A stretch of DNA of 64,000 nucleotides. Source: Streptosporangium subroseum. GTDB taxonomy: Bacteria; Actinomycetota; Actinomycetes; Streptosporangiales; Streptosporangiaceae. The position numbers and the translations under genes were made by a program. The first letter of the stretch is position 1. Each line of letters opens with the position of its first letter. The DNA lies in assembly GCF_900188345.1 (NCBI RefSeq), contig NZ_FZOD01000005.1, forward strand, positions 62,001-126,000, in the 5' to 3' direction. Below the pieces are notes generated by a model. That model saw only the letters and a list, made by a program, of their open reading frames with translations, was not told where the DNA came from and searched no databases. Shown in pieces: positions 16,938-27,767 of the stretch.

Positions 16938-17390
16938 ATGAGCCTGATGGCGGGAATCTTCGCGGGCGCGGCGGGTACCACCGCGCTGGACATCGTCACC
17001 TATCTGGACATGACCGTACGCGGCCGGCCGGCGAGCGTGTTGCCGGCTCGGGCCGCCGGCAAGCTGGCCGAGCGGGCCGGTGCCGACCTCGGCTCGGGAG
17101 AGGTCGCCGAGAGCAGGCGCGAAGGCGTGGGCGCGCTGCTCGGATACGCGGTGGGCCTGGGAGTCGGCGGACTCTACGGGCTGCTCGCGGGCGACCGGAA
17201 CGTTCCATTTCCGGTGGCCGCCCTGGGGCTGTCGGTGGCGGGGATGGCCGCCGGCGACGCCCCCTACACCGCGCTCCGGCTGACCGACCCGCGCGAGTGG
17301 GACGCGGTCTCGTGGGCCTCGGACATCGTCCCGCACCTGGTCTACGGCCTGACGACCGCGGTGGTCTACAGGCGCCTGACCCGTCCCTGA
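16938..17390 (+). CDS. Small membrane protein of unknown function
   Basis: 150 residues, starting at ATG 16938 after GGAGGAGG (16922-16929, 8-bp spacing). Hydrophobic segments: MAGIFAGAAGTTALDIVTYL, GALLGYAVGLGVGGLYGLLAG, and PVAALGLSVAGMAAG plus a C-terminal DIVPHLVYGLTTAVVY. A charged loop (RPASVLPARAAGKLAERAGADLG) lies between the first and second. The architecture resembles uncharacterised actinobacterial inner-membrane proteins. No catalytic motif is visible. It is monocistronic, with long spacers on both sides. Real-gene confidence comes from the start site and GC3 pattern. Confidence 0.7.
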   Translation: MSLMAGIFAGAAGTTALDIVTYLDMTVRGRPASVLPARAAGKLAERAGADLGSGEVAESRREGVGALLGYAVGLGVGGLYGLLAGDRNVPFPVAALGLSVAGMAAGDAPYTALRLTDPREWDAVSWASDIVPHLVYGLTTAVVYRRLTRP

Positions 17391-18151
17391 CCTCGCCCGG
17401 ATCGAGAGCCCGGTGCCGACCCGGGCCGGGGGCCGAGGAGATCGACCCGGGCGCCGGGGGCGGCCCTCTCCCCGGGATCGGCGGCGGCGGATCCCGTCCG
17501 CCGCGCCGCCCCGGAGGTCGTTACCTAAAGTGAACTTGTCGTTGCGCAGAGAAGAAGTGAGGCAGATCACCTAAATCTTGGCCGTTTTTGGAACAAGCAT
17601 TGAGACCTGCACGTTACAAATGACATAGACGGGATTCGTTCCGTGCCGGAAGGGCTGGGGGGTGCTTTCGGTGCGGAACGGTCCCGTCTGTCGTTTCAGG
17701 ACTCTGACGCCGATCCACCGAAGAATCTTCGGTGGATCGCGACTCTCTCCGGGCGAAGGCCGCATCGGCCGGGATCTTGCCGACGCCGGGGACCGCCACC
17801 CTTCCTGATCGGCGGCACTGATCGCCGGGCTCATCCGTTCTCCGTCCATGGAGACCGTCCGCAGAGACATTCGTGATCACCCCGTGACCGCCGTCCTCGC
17901 GGCCGGCAATCGCCGCCGGCGCGGTCGCGAAGGGCCGGACCAGGCGAGACGCACGCGGACGGGCGGACGGATCGAGACAGGCCCTTGTCCCCTCGCATGA
18001 CCGCGAAACCGGGGAAGAGCAAAGAGTGCCACCGTGGCGAGTTGATCTCGCTTGGGCGACGCACCGATACTGCAAAATGGCACGGTCCTCCGCCCGGAGG
18101 AGGCTTTGCCGTAGAGTCGCCCGGGGTGATCTTGATGGTGGTGTTTGAGCG
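17391..18151. other. Long gene-free region carrying a 29-bp palindrome
   Basis: About 760 bp without a convincing gene on either strand; apparent frames lack ribosome-binding sites and family resemblance. It contains a 29-bp inverted repeat at 17711-17739 (14-bp arms around one base, core GATCCACCGAAGA). An A/T-richer patch at 17560-17640 could hold a promoter. A non-coding RNA is possible but unproven. Confidence 0.5.
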
Positions 18152-18880
18152 ATGATGGGGCATACGCACGCGCTGACGGGAGCGATCGCCTGGTTGGGTG
18201 TGGCGCCCGCATTGGCGGCCCTGCCGCTGCTCACCGAGACCTCCAGGTTCACGGAGACCGGCATCATGGTGAACGCGCTCACGCCGGCCGAGTTCGTGGC
18301 CGGGGCGATCGTCTGTGCCGGGGCCGCGATGCTGCCCGACCTGGACCATCCCAGTGCGACGATCGCGCAGACCTTCGGGCCGATCACCTGGGGACTGAGC
18401 AAGGTCGTGGCATGGCTGAGCGGCGGTCACCGCAACGCCACGCATTCGCTGGCGTTCGCGATCGCCATGGGGTTCGGCACCCACTATCTGGCCAGCAACT
18501 TCATGATCGGCCGCGACATCATGGTCGTGCTGCTGATCGGTCTGTCGCTGCGATCGATCGGGATCGGCATCCCGGGCAAGAAGTTCTCCTCGGCGATCCT
18601 CAACATCGGCATGACCGCCGGACTGTTCGTGGTCTTCCGCAGTGAGAACGTGGGTTATGCCTGGTTGGGGCTGGCGGTCGCGGTCGGATGTCTCATCCAC
18701 GTCCTAGGAGACTGCTGCACGGAGAAGGGCTGCCCGGTGCTGTGGCCGCTCCAGCAGAACTGGCTGCTGCCGTGGAAGATCGGGATCAAGACGGGCAAGA
18801 AGTTCGAGCAGAAGTTCCTCGCCCCGGTGCTCTCGGTCGTCGTTCTCGGGCTGCTGTACTTCCGCCTCGCCCCCCTGTGA
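18152..18880 (+). CDS. YdjM/DUF457-type membrane-bound metal-dependent hydrolase
   Basis: 242 residues, at least five membrane segments. Family features: MGHTHALTGAIAW at the start, MLPDLDHPSATIA, GGHRNATHSLAF and a conserved late GDCCTEKGCPVLWPL. The His/Asp residues in these motifs form the predicted metal site. Related E. coli YdjM is a LexA-regulated membrane protein; the biochemical reaction is unknown. The start is ATGATG at 18152/18155, with no strong ribosome-binding site. It lies upstream of the aconitase gene but is separated by a regulatory-looking spacer. Confidence 0.82.
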   Translation: MMGHTHALTGAIAWLGVAPALAALPLLTETSRFTETGIMVNALTPAEFVAGAIVCAGAAMLPDLDHPSATIAQTFGPITWGLSKVVAWLSGGHRNATHSLAFAIAMGFGTHYLASNFMIGRDIMVVLLIGLSLRSIGIGIPGKKFSSAILNIGMTAGLFVVFRSENVGYAWLGLAVAVGCLIHVLGDCCTEKGCPVLWPLQQNWLLPWKIGIKTGKKFEQKFLAPVLSVVVLGLLYFRLAPL

Positions 18881-18896
18881 GTTTACTGGCGAGTAA

Positions 18897-18983
18897 CTTG
18901 ATGTCGAGATATCTGTAGGGATATCTTGATATCGAGACATCCGCTGCGATCCGCAGGTGGCCGTCGAGTTAGGCATACCTAAC
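18897..18983 (+). promoter_or_regulatory. Aconitase upstream control region: repeated dyad and iron-box-like element
   Basis: CTTGATGTCGAGATATC (18897-18913) and CTTGATATCGAGACATC (18925-18941) are direct copies 28 bp apart; each core is a near-palindrome around GATATC. Further down, GTTAGGCATACCTAAC (18968-18983) has perfect 6-bp arms and differs from the DtxR/IdeR iron-box core at two central bases. The regulator of the first motif is unidentified. Iron control of aconitase would make sense for an Fe-S enzyme (inference). Confidence 0.5.
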
Positions 18984-19071
18984 AGACTCGGGCACTCCGA
19001 CGGTGCGGCAGGATTCAACTGCGCCTTCAGTACCGGCGCGCCAGACACCAGGGTGATGAGGGAGGCGAACC

Positions 19072-21867
<2,796 letters not shown>

Positions 21868-21930
21868 GCAGGGGGGCGGGGCCGTACGCAAGCTCCCGCC
21901 CGCATCGGGGGAACACCCCGAAAACCAGAG

Positions 21931-21970
21931 CCGCCCAGAGGGACACCATCCCTCCGGGCGGTTCTGCGTT
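21931..21970 (+). terminator. Rho-independent-type terminator after acnA
   Basis: CCGCCC (21931-21936) pairs with GGGCGG (21956-21961), with an inner AGGGA/TCCCT stem. TTCTGCGTTT follows. It lies about 65 bp after the aconitase stop. Confidence 0.75.
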
Positions 21971-21998
21971 TCGGCCGGATTCCCCGCCACACCGGTCG

Positions 21999-22199
21999 CT
22001 GGGCATTCTCGCGCTCCTCGGCAAGCTCCCCGCGCAGGCGCTGACATCCGGGGCGCTGCTGATCCCGTTTCTTGTCGTGGGCTTTCTGGCATCCAGGCCG
22101 TTGCGGCGCTTTCTGGACGGTGGGCTGGTCAGAGGCACGATTCTCGTGCTGGCCGGGGTATCCGCTCTGTTGTTGGTCGCACAGAGCACCTGGGGTTAA
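21999..22199 (+). pseudogene. C-terminal remnant of a TauE/SafE sulfite-exporter-type permease
   Basis: The frame ending at TAA 22197-22199 reads LGKLPAQALTSGALLIPFLV, then GFLASRPLRRFLDGG and a last membrane helix (ILVLAGVSALLLVA). This matches the C-terminal quarter of TauE/SafE (DUF81) transporters. Upstream the frame dissolves into the acnA terminator region, and there is no start codon or ribosome-binding site. About 60 codons remain of about 250, so it is a truncated gene relic. Confidence 0.65.
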
Positions 22200-22397
22200 G
22201 AGTGCGTTTCTGGATTGTTACCAGCCACAACAAACTTTACCTGCAGGGGGTCTGGTGTTCCAGGCCAACAGCGGAATACGTTGCCGCAAACAACATTCAA
22301 CGGAACGGTGAGCCGAGACCCGGAGCGCCGTCCCCGTGAATTCGGCATGCCGCACTCCCAGACCCCCCACCTTTTTCGAAGAAAGGACCCGTGCATC
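22200..22397 (+). promoter_or_regulatory. Promoter/leader region of the sugar ABC operon
   Basis: A/T-richer spacer before the binding-protein gene. It contains ACAACAAAC (22227-22235) and GTTG-N7-CAAC (22280-22294), short repeats that could be sites for the downstream ROK regulator. The site assignment is weak. Confidence 0.3.
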
Positions 22398-23525
22398 ATG
22401 CGCAAGGGGATCCTCAGCCTGACCACCGCCGCCGCGGTAATGACCCTCGGCCTCACTGCCTGCGGGGGCGATGGTGCCACCACCGCTGCCCCGAGCGACG
22501 CAGCGTCCTCCGGAAGCGCGTCCGCCCCCGCCGCCGTCGCCGGCAAGGTCGGCGTCATCCTGCCGGACAGCAAGTCCTCCGCCCGCTGGGAGACCGCGGA
22601 CCGCAAGTATCTGGAGGAGGCCTTCAAGGCCGCGGGTGTCGCCTACGACATCCAGAACGCGCAGGGTGACAAGACCCAGTTCCAGACCATCGCCGACCAG
22701 ATGATCACCAACGGCGCCACGGTCCTGATGATCGTCAACCTGGACAGCGGCACCGGCAAGGCTGTGCTCGACAAGGCCAAGGCCCAGGGTGTGGCGACCA
22801 TCGACTACGACCGCCTGACGCTGAACGGCGGCGCCTCCTACTACGTCAGCTTCGACAACACCAAGGTCGGCACCCTGCAGGGTGAGGGCCTGGTCAAGTG
22901 CCTGACGGACAAGAAGGCCGACAAGCCGATCATCGCCGAGCTCAACGGCTCGCCCACCGACAACAACGCCACGCTGTTCAAGAACGGCTATGACGGCGTG
23001 CTCAAGCCCAAGTACGACTCCAAGGAGTATGTCGCGGGCCCGGACCAGTCGGTTCCGGACTGGGACAACGCGCAGGCGGGCACGATCTTCGAGCAGATGC
23101 TCACCGAGCAGCCGAAGATCGCCGGCGTGCTGGCCGCCAACGACGGCCTGGGCAACGCCGCCATCGCGGTGCTGAAGAAGAACAGCCTCAACGGCAAGGT
23201 CCCGGTCACCGGCCAGGACGCCACCGTGCAGGGACTGCAGAACATCCTCGCCGGCGACCAGTGCATGACGGTCTACAAGGCGATCAAGAAGGAGGCCGAC
23301 GCGGCGTCCGCGCTCGCCATCGGCCTGGCCAAGGGTGAGAAGCCCACGGCGCCCGCCACGGTCAAGGACACCGAGAGCGGCGCCGACGTGCCCGCCGTTC
23401 TCCTCGACCCGCAGCCCATCTTCTTCGACAGCGTGAAGGACGTCGTCGCGGATGGCTTCGTGACCAAGGACGAGCTGTGCACCGGCGAGTTCGCCGCCAA
23501 GTGCACCGAGGCCGGAATCCAGTAA
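22398..23525 (+). CDS. Xylose-type sugar ABC transporter, substrate-binding lipoprotein
   Basis: 375-residue extracellular lipoprotein. The signal peptide MRKGILSLTTAAAVMTLGLTAC ends in a lipobox (LTAC). The mature part is a type-I periplasmic binding fold of the CUT2/XylF group: KVGVILPDSKSSARWETADR, then IVNLDSGTGKAVLDKAKAQG, YYVSFDNTKVGTLQG and AANDGLGNAAI. Xylose or a related pentose is the likely ligand (family knowledge). ATG 22398 follows AAAGGA; longer upstream frames lack coding character. It is the first gene of a three-gene transporter operon plus ROK regulator. Confidence 0.93.
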   Translation: MRKGILSLTTAAAVMTLGLTACGGDGATTAAPSDAASSGSASAPAAVAGKVGVILPDSKSSARWETADRKYLEEAFKAAGVAYDIQNAQGDKTQFQTIADQMITNGATVLMIVNLDSGTGKAVLDKAKAQGVATIDYDRLTLNGGASYYVSFDNTKVGTLQGEGLVKCLTDKKADKPIIAELNGSPTDNNATLFKNGYDGVLKPKYDSKEYVAGPDQSVPDWDNAQAGTIFEQMLTEQPKIAGVLAANDGLGNAAIAVLKKNSLNGKVPVTGQDATVQGLQNILAGDQCMTVYKAIKKEADAASALAIGLAKGEKPTAPATVKDTESGADVPAVLLDPQPIFFDSVKDVVADGFVTKDELCTGEFAAKCTEAGIQ

Positions 23526-23534
23526 CGCGCTGAG

Positions 23535-23572
23535 GGGGGCACGGCCGGTGATCTTCCGCCGGTCGTGCCCCC
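23535..23572 (+). terminator. Strong hairpin between binding-protein and ATPase genes
   Basis: A 14-bp stem (23535-23548 with 23559-23572, one G-U) and a 10-base loop, starting 9 bp after the binding-protein stop. No T tract follows. In ABC operons such hairpins attenuate transcription or stabilise the upstream mRNA, giving excess binding protein. Confidence 0.6.
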
Positions 23573-23703
23573 GCGCCCGGGTGCGGTCACGGTGCCCCGA
23601 GGGACGAGGAAATGCGCGTCACGAGCACTTCCGAGCCACGAGGGAAGGCACAGGCCTCAGGCGCCCGGGCCTCGCTACGGGAAATGAACACAGGGAGCAC
23701 CTA

Positions 23704-24468
23704 ATGACCCCCGTACTGGAACTTCGTGGGATCGACAAGAGTTTCGGTCCCGTACAGGTCCTGCACGACGTCGACTTCTCCGTCCATCTCGGAGAGGTGA
23801 CCGCGCTGGTCGGAGACAACGGCGCCGGCAAGTCCACCCTCGTCAAGTGTGTCGGCGGGATCTACCCGATCGACTCCGGCGACTACCTGTTCGACGGCAA
23901 GGCCGTCCAGGTCCACAGCCCTCGCGACGCCGGCGCCCTGGGCATCGAGATCGTCTACCAGGACCTCGCGCTCTGCGACAACCTCGACATCGTCCAGAAC
24001 ATGTTCCTCGGCCGCGAGCAGAAGCGCGGACTCGTCCTCGACGAGGACACGATGGAGGAGATGGCGGCCAGGACGCTGGAGAGCCTGTCGGTCAGGACCG
24101 TCAAGTCCATCCGCCAGCTCGTCGCCAGCCTCTCCGGCGGGCAGCGGCAGACCGTGGCCATCGCCAAGGCCGTGCTCTGGAACGGCAAGGTCGTCATCCT
24201 CGACGAGCCGACCGCCGCACTGGGCGTCGCACAGACGGCGCAGGTGCTGGAGCTGGTCCGTCGCCTCGCCGACCAGGGACTGGCCGTCGTCCTGATCTCG
24301 CACAACATGAACGACGTGTTCGCCGTGTCCGACCGGATCGCCACCCTCTATCTCGGCCGGATGGCGGCCCAGGTGAAGACCTCGGACGTCACCCACGCGC
24401 AGGTCGTCGAACTGATCACCTCTGGCCGCAGCGGGGACCTCGGCCTCACCAACGGAGTCACCGTATGA
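23704..24468 (+). CDS. Sugar ABC transporter ATP-binding protein (CUT2, single-domain)
   Basis: 254 residues. Walker A GDNGAGKST (about residues 40-48), signature LSGGQRQ, Walker B VVILDEPTAALG, and the switch His in VVLISHNMNDV. It has one ATPase domain, unlike the duplicated XylG, so a homodimer would power the transporter. ATG 23704 follows GGGAGCACCTA; the open frame extends further upstream but lacks coding character. Its stop overlaps the permease start (ATGA), so the two are translationally coupled. Confidence 0.95.
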   Translation: MTPVLELRGIDKSFGPVQVLHDVDFSVHLGEVTALVGDNGAGKSTLVKCVGGIYPIDSGDYLFDGKAVQVHSPRDAGALGIEIVYQDLALCDNLDIVQNMFLGREQKRGLVLDEDTMEEMAARTLESLSVRTVKSIRQLVASLSGGQRQTVAIAKAVLWNGKVVILDEPTAALGVAQTAQVLELVRRLADQGLAVVLISHNMNDVFAVSDRIATLYLGRMAAQVKTSDVTHAQVVELITSGRSGDLGLTNGVTV

Positions 24469-25712
24469 CCGCCACGATTTCCCCGAAGCGTACGCACGAG
24501 TCACCCTCGATCAGGACCAACGTCCGCGGCTACGCCGAGCGGGTCCGCGGTGGCGACATGGGTGCGCTGCCCGCCGTGTTCGGCATCGTCGTGCTCTGTA
24601 CGATCTTCGCCATCCTGCGTCCCGCCTTCCTGACCAACGGCAACTTCGCGAACCTGTTCACCCAGGGCGCCGCGGTCACCGTGATCGCCATGGGCCTGGT
24701 CTTCGTGCTGCTCCTCGGCGAGATCGACCTGTCGGCGGGCTTCGCCAGCGGGGTCTGCGCCGCGGTGCTCGCGATCATGCTCAGCAATCAGGGACTGCCC
24801 TGGTACGTCGCGGTGGGCGCGGCCATCCTCACCGGCGTGGTGATCGGCACCACGCTCGGCTCCATCGTCGCGAAGCTCGGCATCCCGTCCTTCGTGGTGA
24901 CGCTCGCCGCCTTCCTGGCCTTCCAGGGACTCGTCCTGCTGCTGGTCCAGGGCGGCACCATCATCGCCATCCGCGATGAGACGATCCTCGCCATCGCCAA
25001 CAAGAACCTCCCGCCCGTGCTGGGCTGGATCCTGCTGGCCGTCGGAGTCGCCGCCTACGCGGGGCTCCAGCTTCTGCGCGCCCGCAAGCGCGCCGCCCGG
25101 AGCCTGACCTTCGACCCGATCTCACTGATCGCGATCCGGGTGGCCGCCCTCGCCCTGCTCGGCGGGCTCGCGGTCTACTTCCTCAACCTGGAACGCAGCC
25201 GCAACGCGGCGGTCGTGTCGCTCGCGGGCGTGCCGATCGTGGTGCCCATCATCGTGGTGCTGCTGGTGGTTTTGACGTTCGTGCTGCGCCGTACCGCGTT
25301 CGGACGCCATCTCTACGCGGTCGGCGGCAACGCCGAGGCCGCGCGCCGGGCGGGCATCAACGTCGACCGGATGAAGATCAGCGCCTTCGTGATCTGCTCC
25401 TCCATGGCCGCGGTCGGCGGCATCATGGCCGCCTCCCGGGCCAGCTCCGTCGACCCCAACACCGGTGGCAGCAACGTGCTGCTCTACGCGGTCGGCGCCG
25501 CCGTCATCGGCGGCACGAGCCTGTTCGGCGGCAAGGGCCGGGTGCTGGACGCCGTCCTCGGCGGCGCCGTGGTCGCGATCATTGAGAACGGCATGGGCCT
25601 GATGGGCTACAGCGCCGGAATCAAGTTCATGGTCACCGGATCGGTCCTGCTGCTGGCCGCCATGGTGGACGCGCTGTCCCGCAAGCGGGCGGCCGCCACT
25701 GGTCTAAGGTGA
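24465..25712 (+). CDS. Sugar ABC transporter permease (XylH-like)
   Basis: 415-residue inner-membrane permease with about 10-11 hydrophobic helices. Marks of the CUT2 permease family: ITVIAMGLVFVLLLGEIDLS-type segment (here VTVIAMGLVFVLLLGEIDLS), RRTAFGRHLYAVGGNAEAAR and INVDRMKISAFVICS, AVGAAVIGGTSLFGGKG. A longer central section between helices (residues about 190-265) is as in XylH. The start overlaps the ATPase stop by 4 bp. It provides the membrane pore for the binding protein and ATPase upstream. Confidence 0.94.
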   Translation: MTATISPKRTHESPSIRTNVRGYAERVRGGDMGALPAVFGIVVLCTIFAILRPAFLTNGNFANLFTQGAAVTVIAMGLVFVLLLGEIDLSAGFASGVCAAVLAIMLSNQGLPWYVAVGAAILTGVVIGTTLGSIVAKLGIPSFVVTLAAFLAFQGLVLLLVQGGTIIAIRDETILAIANKNLPPVLGWILLAVGVAAYAGLQLLRARKRAARSLTFDPISLIAIRVAALALLGGLAVYFLNLERSRNAAVVSLAGVPIVVPIIVVLLVVLTFVLRRTAFGRHLYAVGGNAEAARRAGINVDRMKISAFVICSSMAAVGGIMAASRASSVDPNTGGSNVLLYAVGAAVIGGTSLFGGKGRVLDAVLGGAVVAIIENGMGLMGYSAGIKFMVTGSVLLLAAMVDALSRKRAAATGLR

Positions 25713-25747
25713 TCAGCGACCTCGATCCACCGAAGGAATCTCACGCG

Positions 25748-26950
25748 ATGCGGGCAGGCCCCTCCCAAGAGGAGATCCGGCGCCACAATCTTGGTGCTCT
25801 GCTCCGCCACGTCCATCTGAGCGGGCCGACCTCGCGCGCGGAACTCACCAGCCGGATGGGGCTCAACCGCAGTACGATCATGGCCCTTACGGCGGACCTG
25901 ACCGCCGCGGGCCTGGTCAGGGAGGAGCTCCCCAGGGAGACGGGCAGGGCAGGGCGCCCGTCCCTGGTGGTGCGTCCGGAGTCGGCGCGGGTCTACGTGT
26001 TCGCCCTGGACGTGGGCGTCGACCGGCTGGTCGCCGCCCGGGTCGGCCTGGGCGGCACGATCCTGGACCGGCGAGAGACGGTACGGCGACGCGGCACCTT
26101 CTCCCTGGACGAGATCGTCGGGCCGCTGGCCGCCTTCGCGCGGCAGATGCACCGCAAGACCCGGGCCGACACGGTGTGCGTCGGGGTGGCGGCCGCCTTT
26201 TCCGGGGGAGTGGCCCGCGGTGACGGCGTTGTCAGGTTCGGGCCGAACATGGGTGCGGTGGACGTGCCCTTCGCCGATGAGATGGCCCGCAGACTGGCGT
26301 TCGGCCTGCCGGTCATGGTGGGCAACGACGCCAATCTCGCCGCTCTCGCCGAGCACACCCGCGGGGTCGGCGTCGGCTGCCGCGATCTCGTCTACCTCCA
26401 CGGCGACGTCGGCATCGGCGGCGGCGTGATCGTCAACGGCCAGTTGCTCGGCGGTCACGGGGGTTTCGGCGGCGAGGTCGGGCACATGGTCGTCAACCCC
26501 AAGGGCCGTTCGTGCGGGTGCGGTTCGCTCGGCTGCCTGGAGGCCGAAGTGGGGGAGCGGGCACTGCTGGAGTCGGCCGGCCTCTTCGGTTCCGGCGTCG
26601 GCAGGGACGCGGTCCGTGCCGTGGTGGACGCCGCCGACCGCGGCGACATCGGCGCCCAGGCGGCCCTGAGCCGCGTCGGCGACTGGCTCGGTCTGGGCGT
26701 CGCCAACCTGGTCAACATCTTCAACCCCGAGATGGTCGTGTTCGGGGGCATGCTCCGCGAGATCTATCTCGGCTCCGCCGCCCAGGTGCGCAGCCGCCTC
26801 GCCGTCGACGCCCTCCCCACCTGCCGCGACAACCTGCGCCTGCGCACCTCGGCCCTCGGCGATGACGCCACCCTGGTCGGCGCCGCCGAACTGGCCTTCG
26901 CCCAGGTGCTCGCCGACCCCATCGAAGTCCTCGCCCGCGCCGGCTCCTGA
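25748..26950 (+). CDS. ROK-family transcriptional regulator (XylR-like)
   Basis: 400 residues. An N-terminal winged helix (SQEEIRRHNLGALLRHVHLS, then SRAELTSRMGLNRSTI) precedes a ROK sugar-kinase-like domain. The latter has GNDANLAALAE and the zinc motif CGCGSLGCLE. ROK repressors of this type sense a sugar and control its uptake, so xylose control of the ABC operon upstream is likely. ATG 25748 follows AAGGA by about 10 bp and is preferred to GTG 25709, which overlaps the permease stop. Same-strand end of the operon. Confidence 0.92.
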   Translation: MRAGPSQEEIRRHNLGALLRHVHLSGPTSRAELTSRMGLNRSTIMALTADLTAAGLVREELPRETGRAGRPSLVVRPESARVYVFALDVGVDRLVAARVGLGGTILDRRETVRRRGTFSLDEIVGPLAAFARQMHRKTRADTVCVGVAAAFSGGVARGDGVVRFGPNMGAVDVPFADEMARRLAFGLPVMVGNDANLAALAEHTRGVGVGCRDLVYLHGDVGIGGGVIVNGQLLGGHGGFGGEVGHMVVNPKGRSCGCGSLGCLEAEVGERALLESAGLFGSGVGRDAVRAVVDAADRGDIGAQAALSRVGDWLGLGVANLVNIFNPEMVVFGGMLREIYLGSAAQVRSRLAVDALPTCRDNLRLRTSALGDDATLVGAAELAFAQVLADPIEVLARAGS

Positions 26951-27108
26951 CCCTCCCGCCGGGCCTCTCGCCCGCCGCCCTCGTCCGGCCGGATCCGGTG
27001 GCCTCGCCGTTCTCGCACCTCCGGGCGGGACCGTCCTCATGCGCGGTCCCGTGCCTGCCGCCGACCGGCGGCACCCCGGGTCTCCGAGGCGCCGCCGGCC
27101 GTCGCGCA

Positions 27109-27516
27109 TTACCTGATCAGGCCGGCGACCAGGTTGCGCAGCTCGATGTGCCCGGCCTTGACCTCGGCCACGTCACCCTCGACCCGCTTCATCGAGACCT
27201 CAAGGTTCCCGACGGAGCGTCTGAGTGTGCCGATTTCCTCCCGGATCTCGGCCTGGCCGATCCTGAGCTCGTCGGTGGACTTACGGAGTTCCTCCTGGCC
27301 GACCTTGAGCTCGTTGGTGGTCGTACGGAGCTCGTTGGTGGTCGTACGGAGCTCGTTGGTGGTTGTACGGAGATCGTTCGTGATCGTGCGGAGATCACTG
27401 AGGACGACCATGATCGCCGCCGAGGTTGCTCGATGTTCCCTGGATTCCTCGCGGAGCGTGACGATCTCGCCCTCCACGACCTTTACCCGCGTTTCCACGT
27501 TCGCGTCCAATGTCAT
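27109..27516 (-). CDS. Small coiled-coil protein with heptad tandem repeats
   Basis: 135 residues, almost wholly helical. From about residue 40 it repeats a 7-residue unit (NELRTTT) and then NELKVGQEELRKSTDELRIGQ, a textbook coiled coil that should form a long rod. No signal peptide or membrane segment. Start chosen at ATG 27516, after GAGGAG; a longer frame to 27570 has poor GC3 and is Pro-rich. Function unknown; similar tropomyosin-like open frames occur widely in actinomycetes. It sits between the ROK gene and the zinc peptidases. Confidence 0.65.
   Translation of the reverse strand: MTLDANVETRVKVVEGEIVTLREESREHRATSAAIMVVLSDLRTITNDLRTTTNELRTTTNELRTTTNELKVGQEELRKSTDELRIGQAEIREEIGTLRRSVGNLEVSMKRVEGDVAEVKAGHIELRNLVAGLIR
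27313..27375 (-). repeat. Three 21-bp tandem repeats in the coiled-coil gene
   Basis: Units 27313-27333 and 27334-27354 are identical and 27355-27375 differs at two bases. Each encodes exactly one 7-residue heptad. Confidence 0.9.
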
Positions 27517-27687
27517 CTCTCCTCGCAGTCGAACAGTAGGGGGAGCCAGAGCCGGCGGTTTCGTGACCATGGAGGGCGCTCAGGTGGCAGCACCAGACTA
27601 CGCACGGTCACGAACGACTTGCCACTCGTGATCGGTTCGGAGTGGCGTCCGCGAGTCGGCCGGGGTGGCGGCGGTTCCACCGGGTGG

Positions 27688-27728
27688 GAAAAAGAACCAC
27701 CCGTCGCGCACAAACGGCGACGGGTGGT
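27688..27728 (-). terminator. Canonical terminator of the first zinc-peptidase gene
   Basis: A perfect 12-bp stem (27717-27728 with 27696-27707; arm ACCACCCGTCGC) and a 9-base loop, followed on the minus strand by TCTTTTTC. It lies 40 bp after the peptidase stop. Confidence 0.85.
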
Positions 27729-27767
27729 CTGTCCGGCGGGTGGTGGTCGGGCGAGCTCGGGCTGTGG

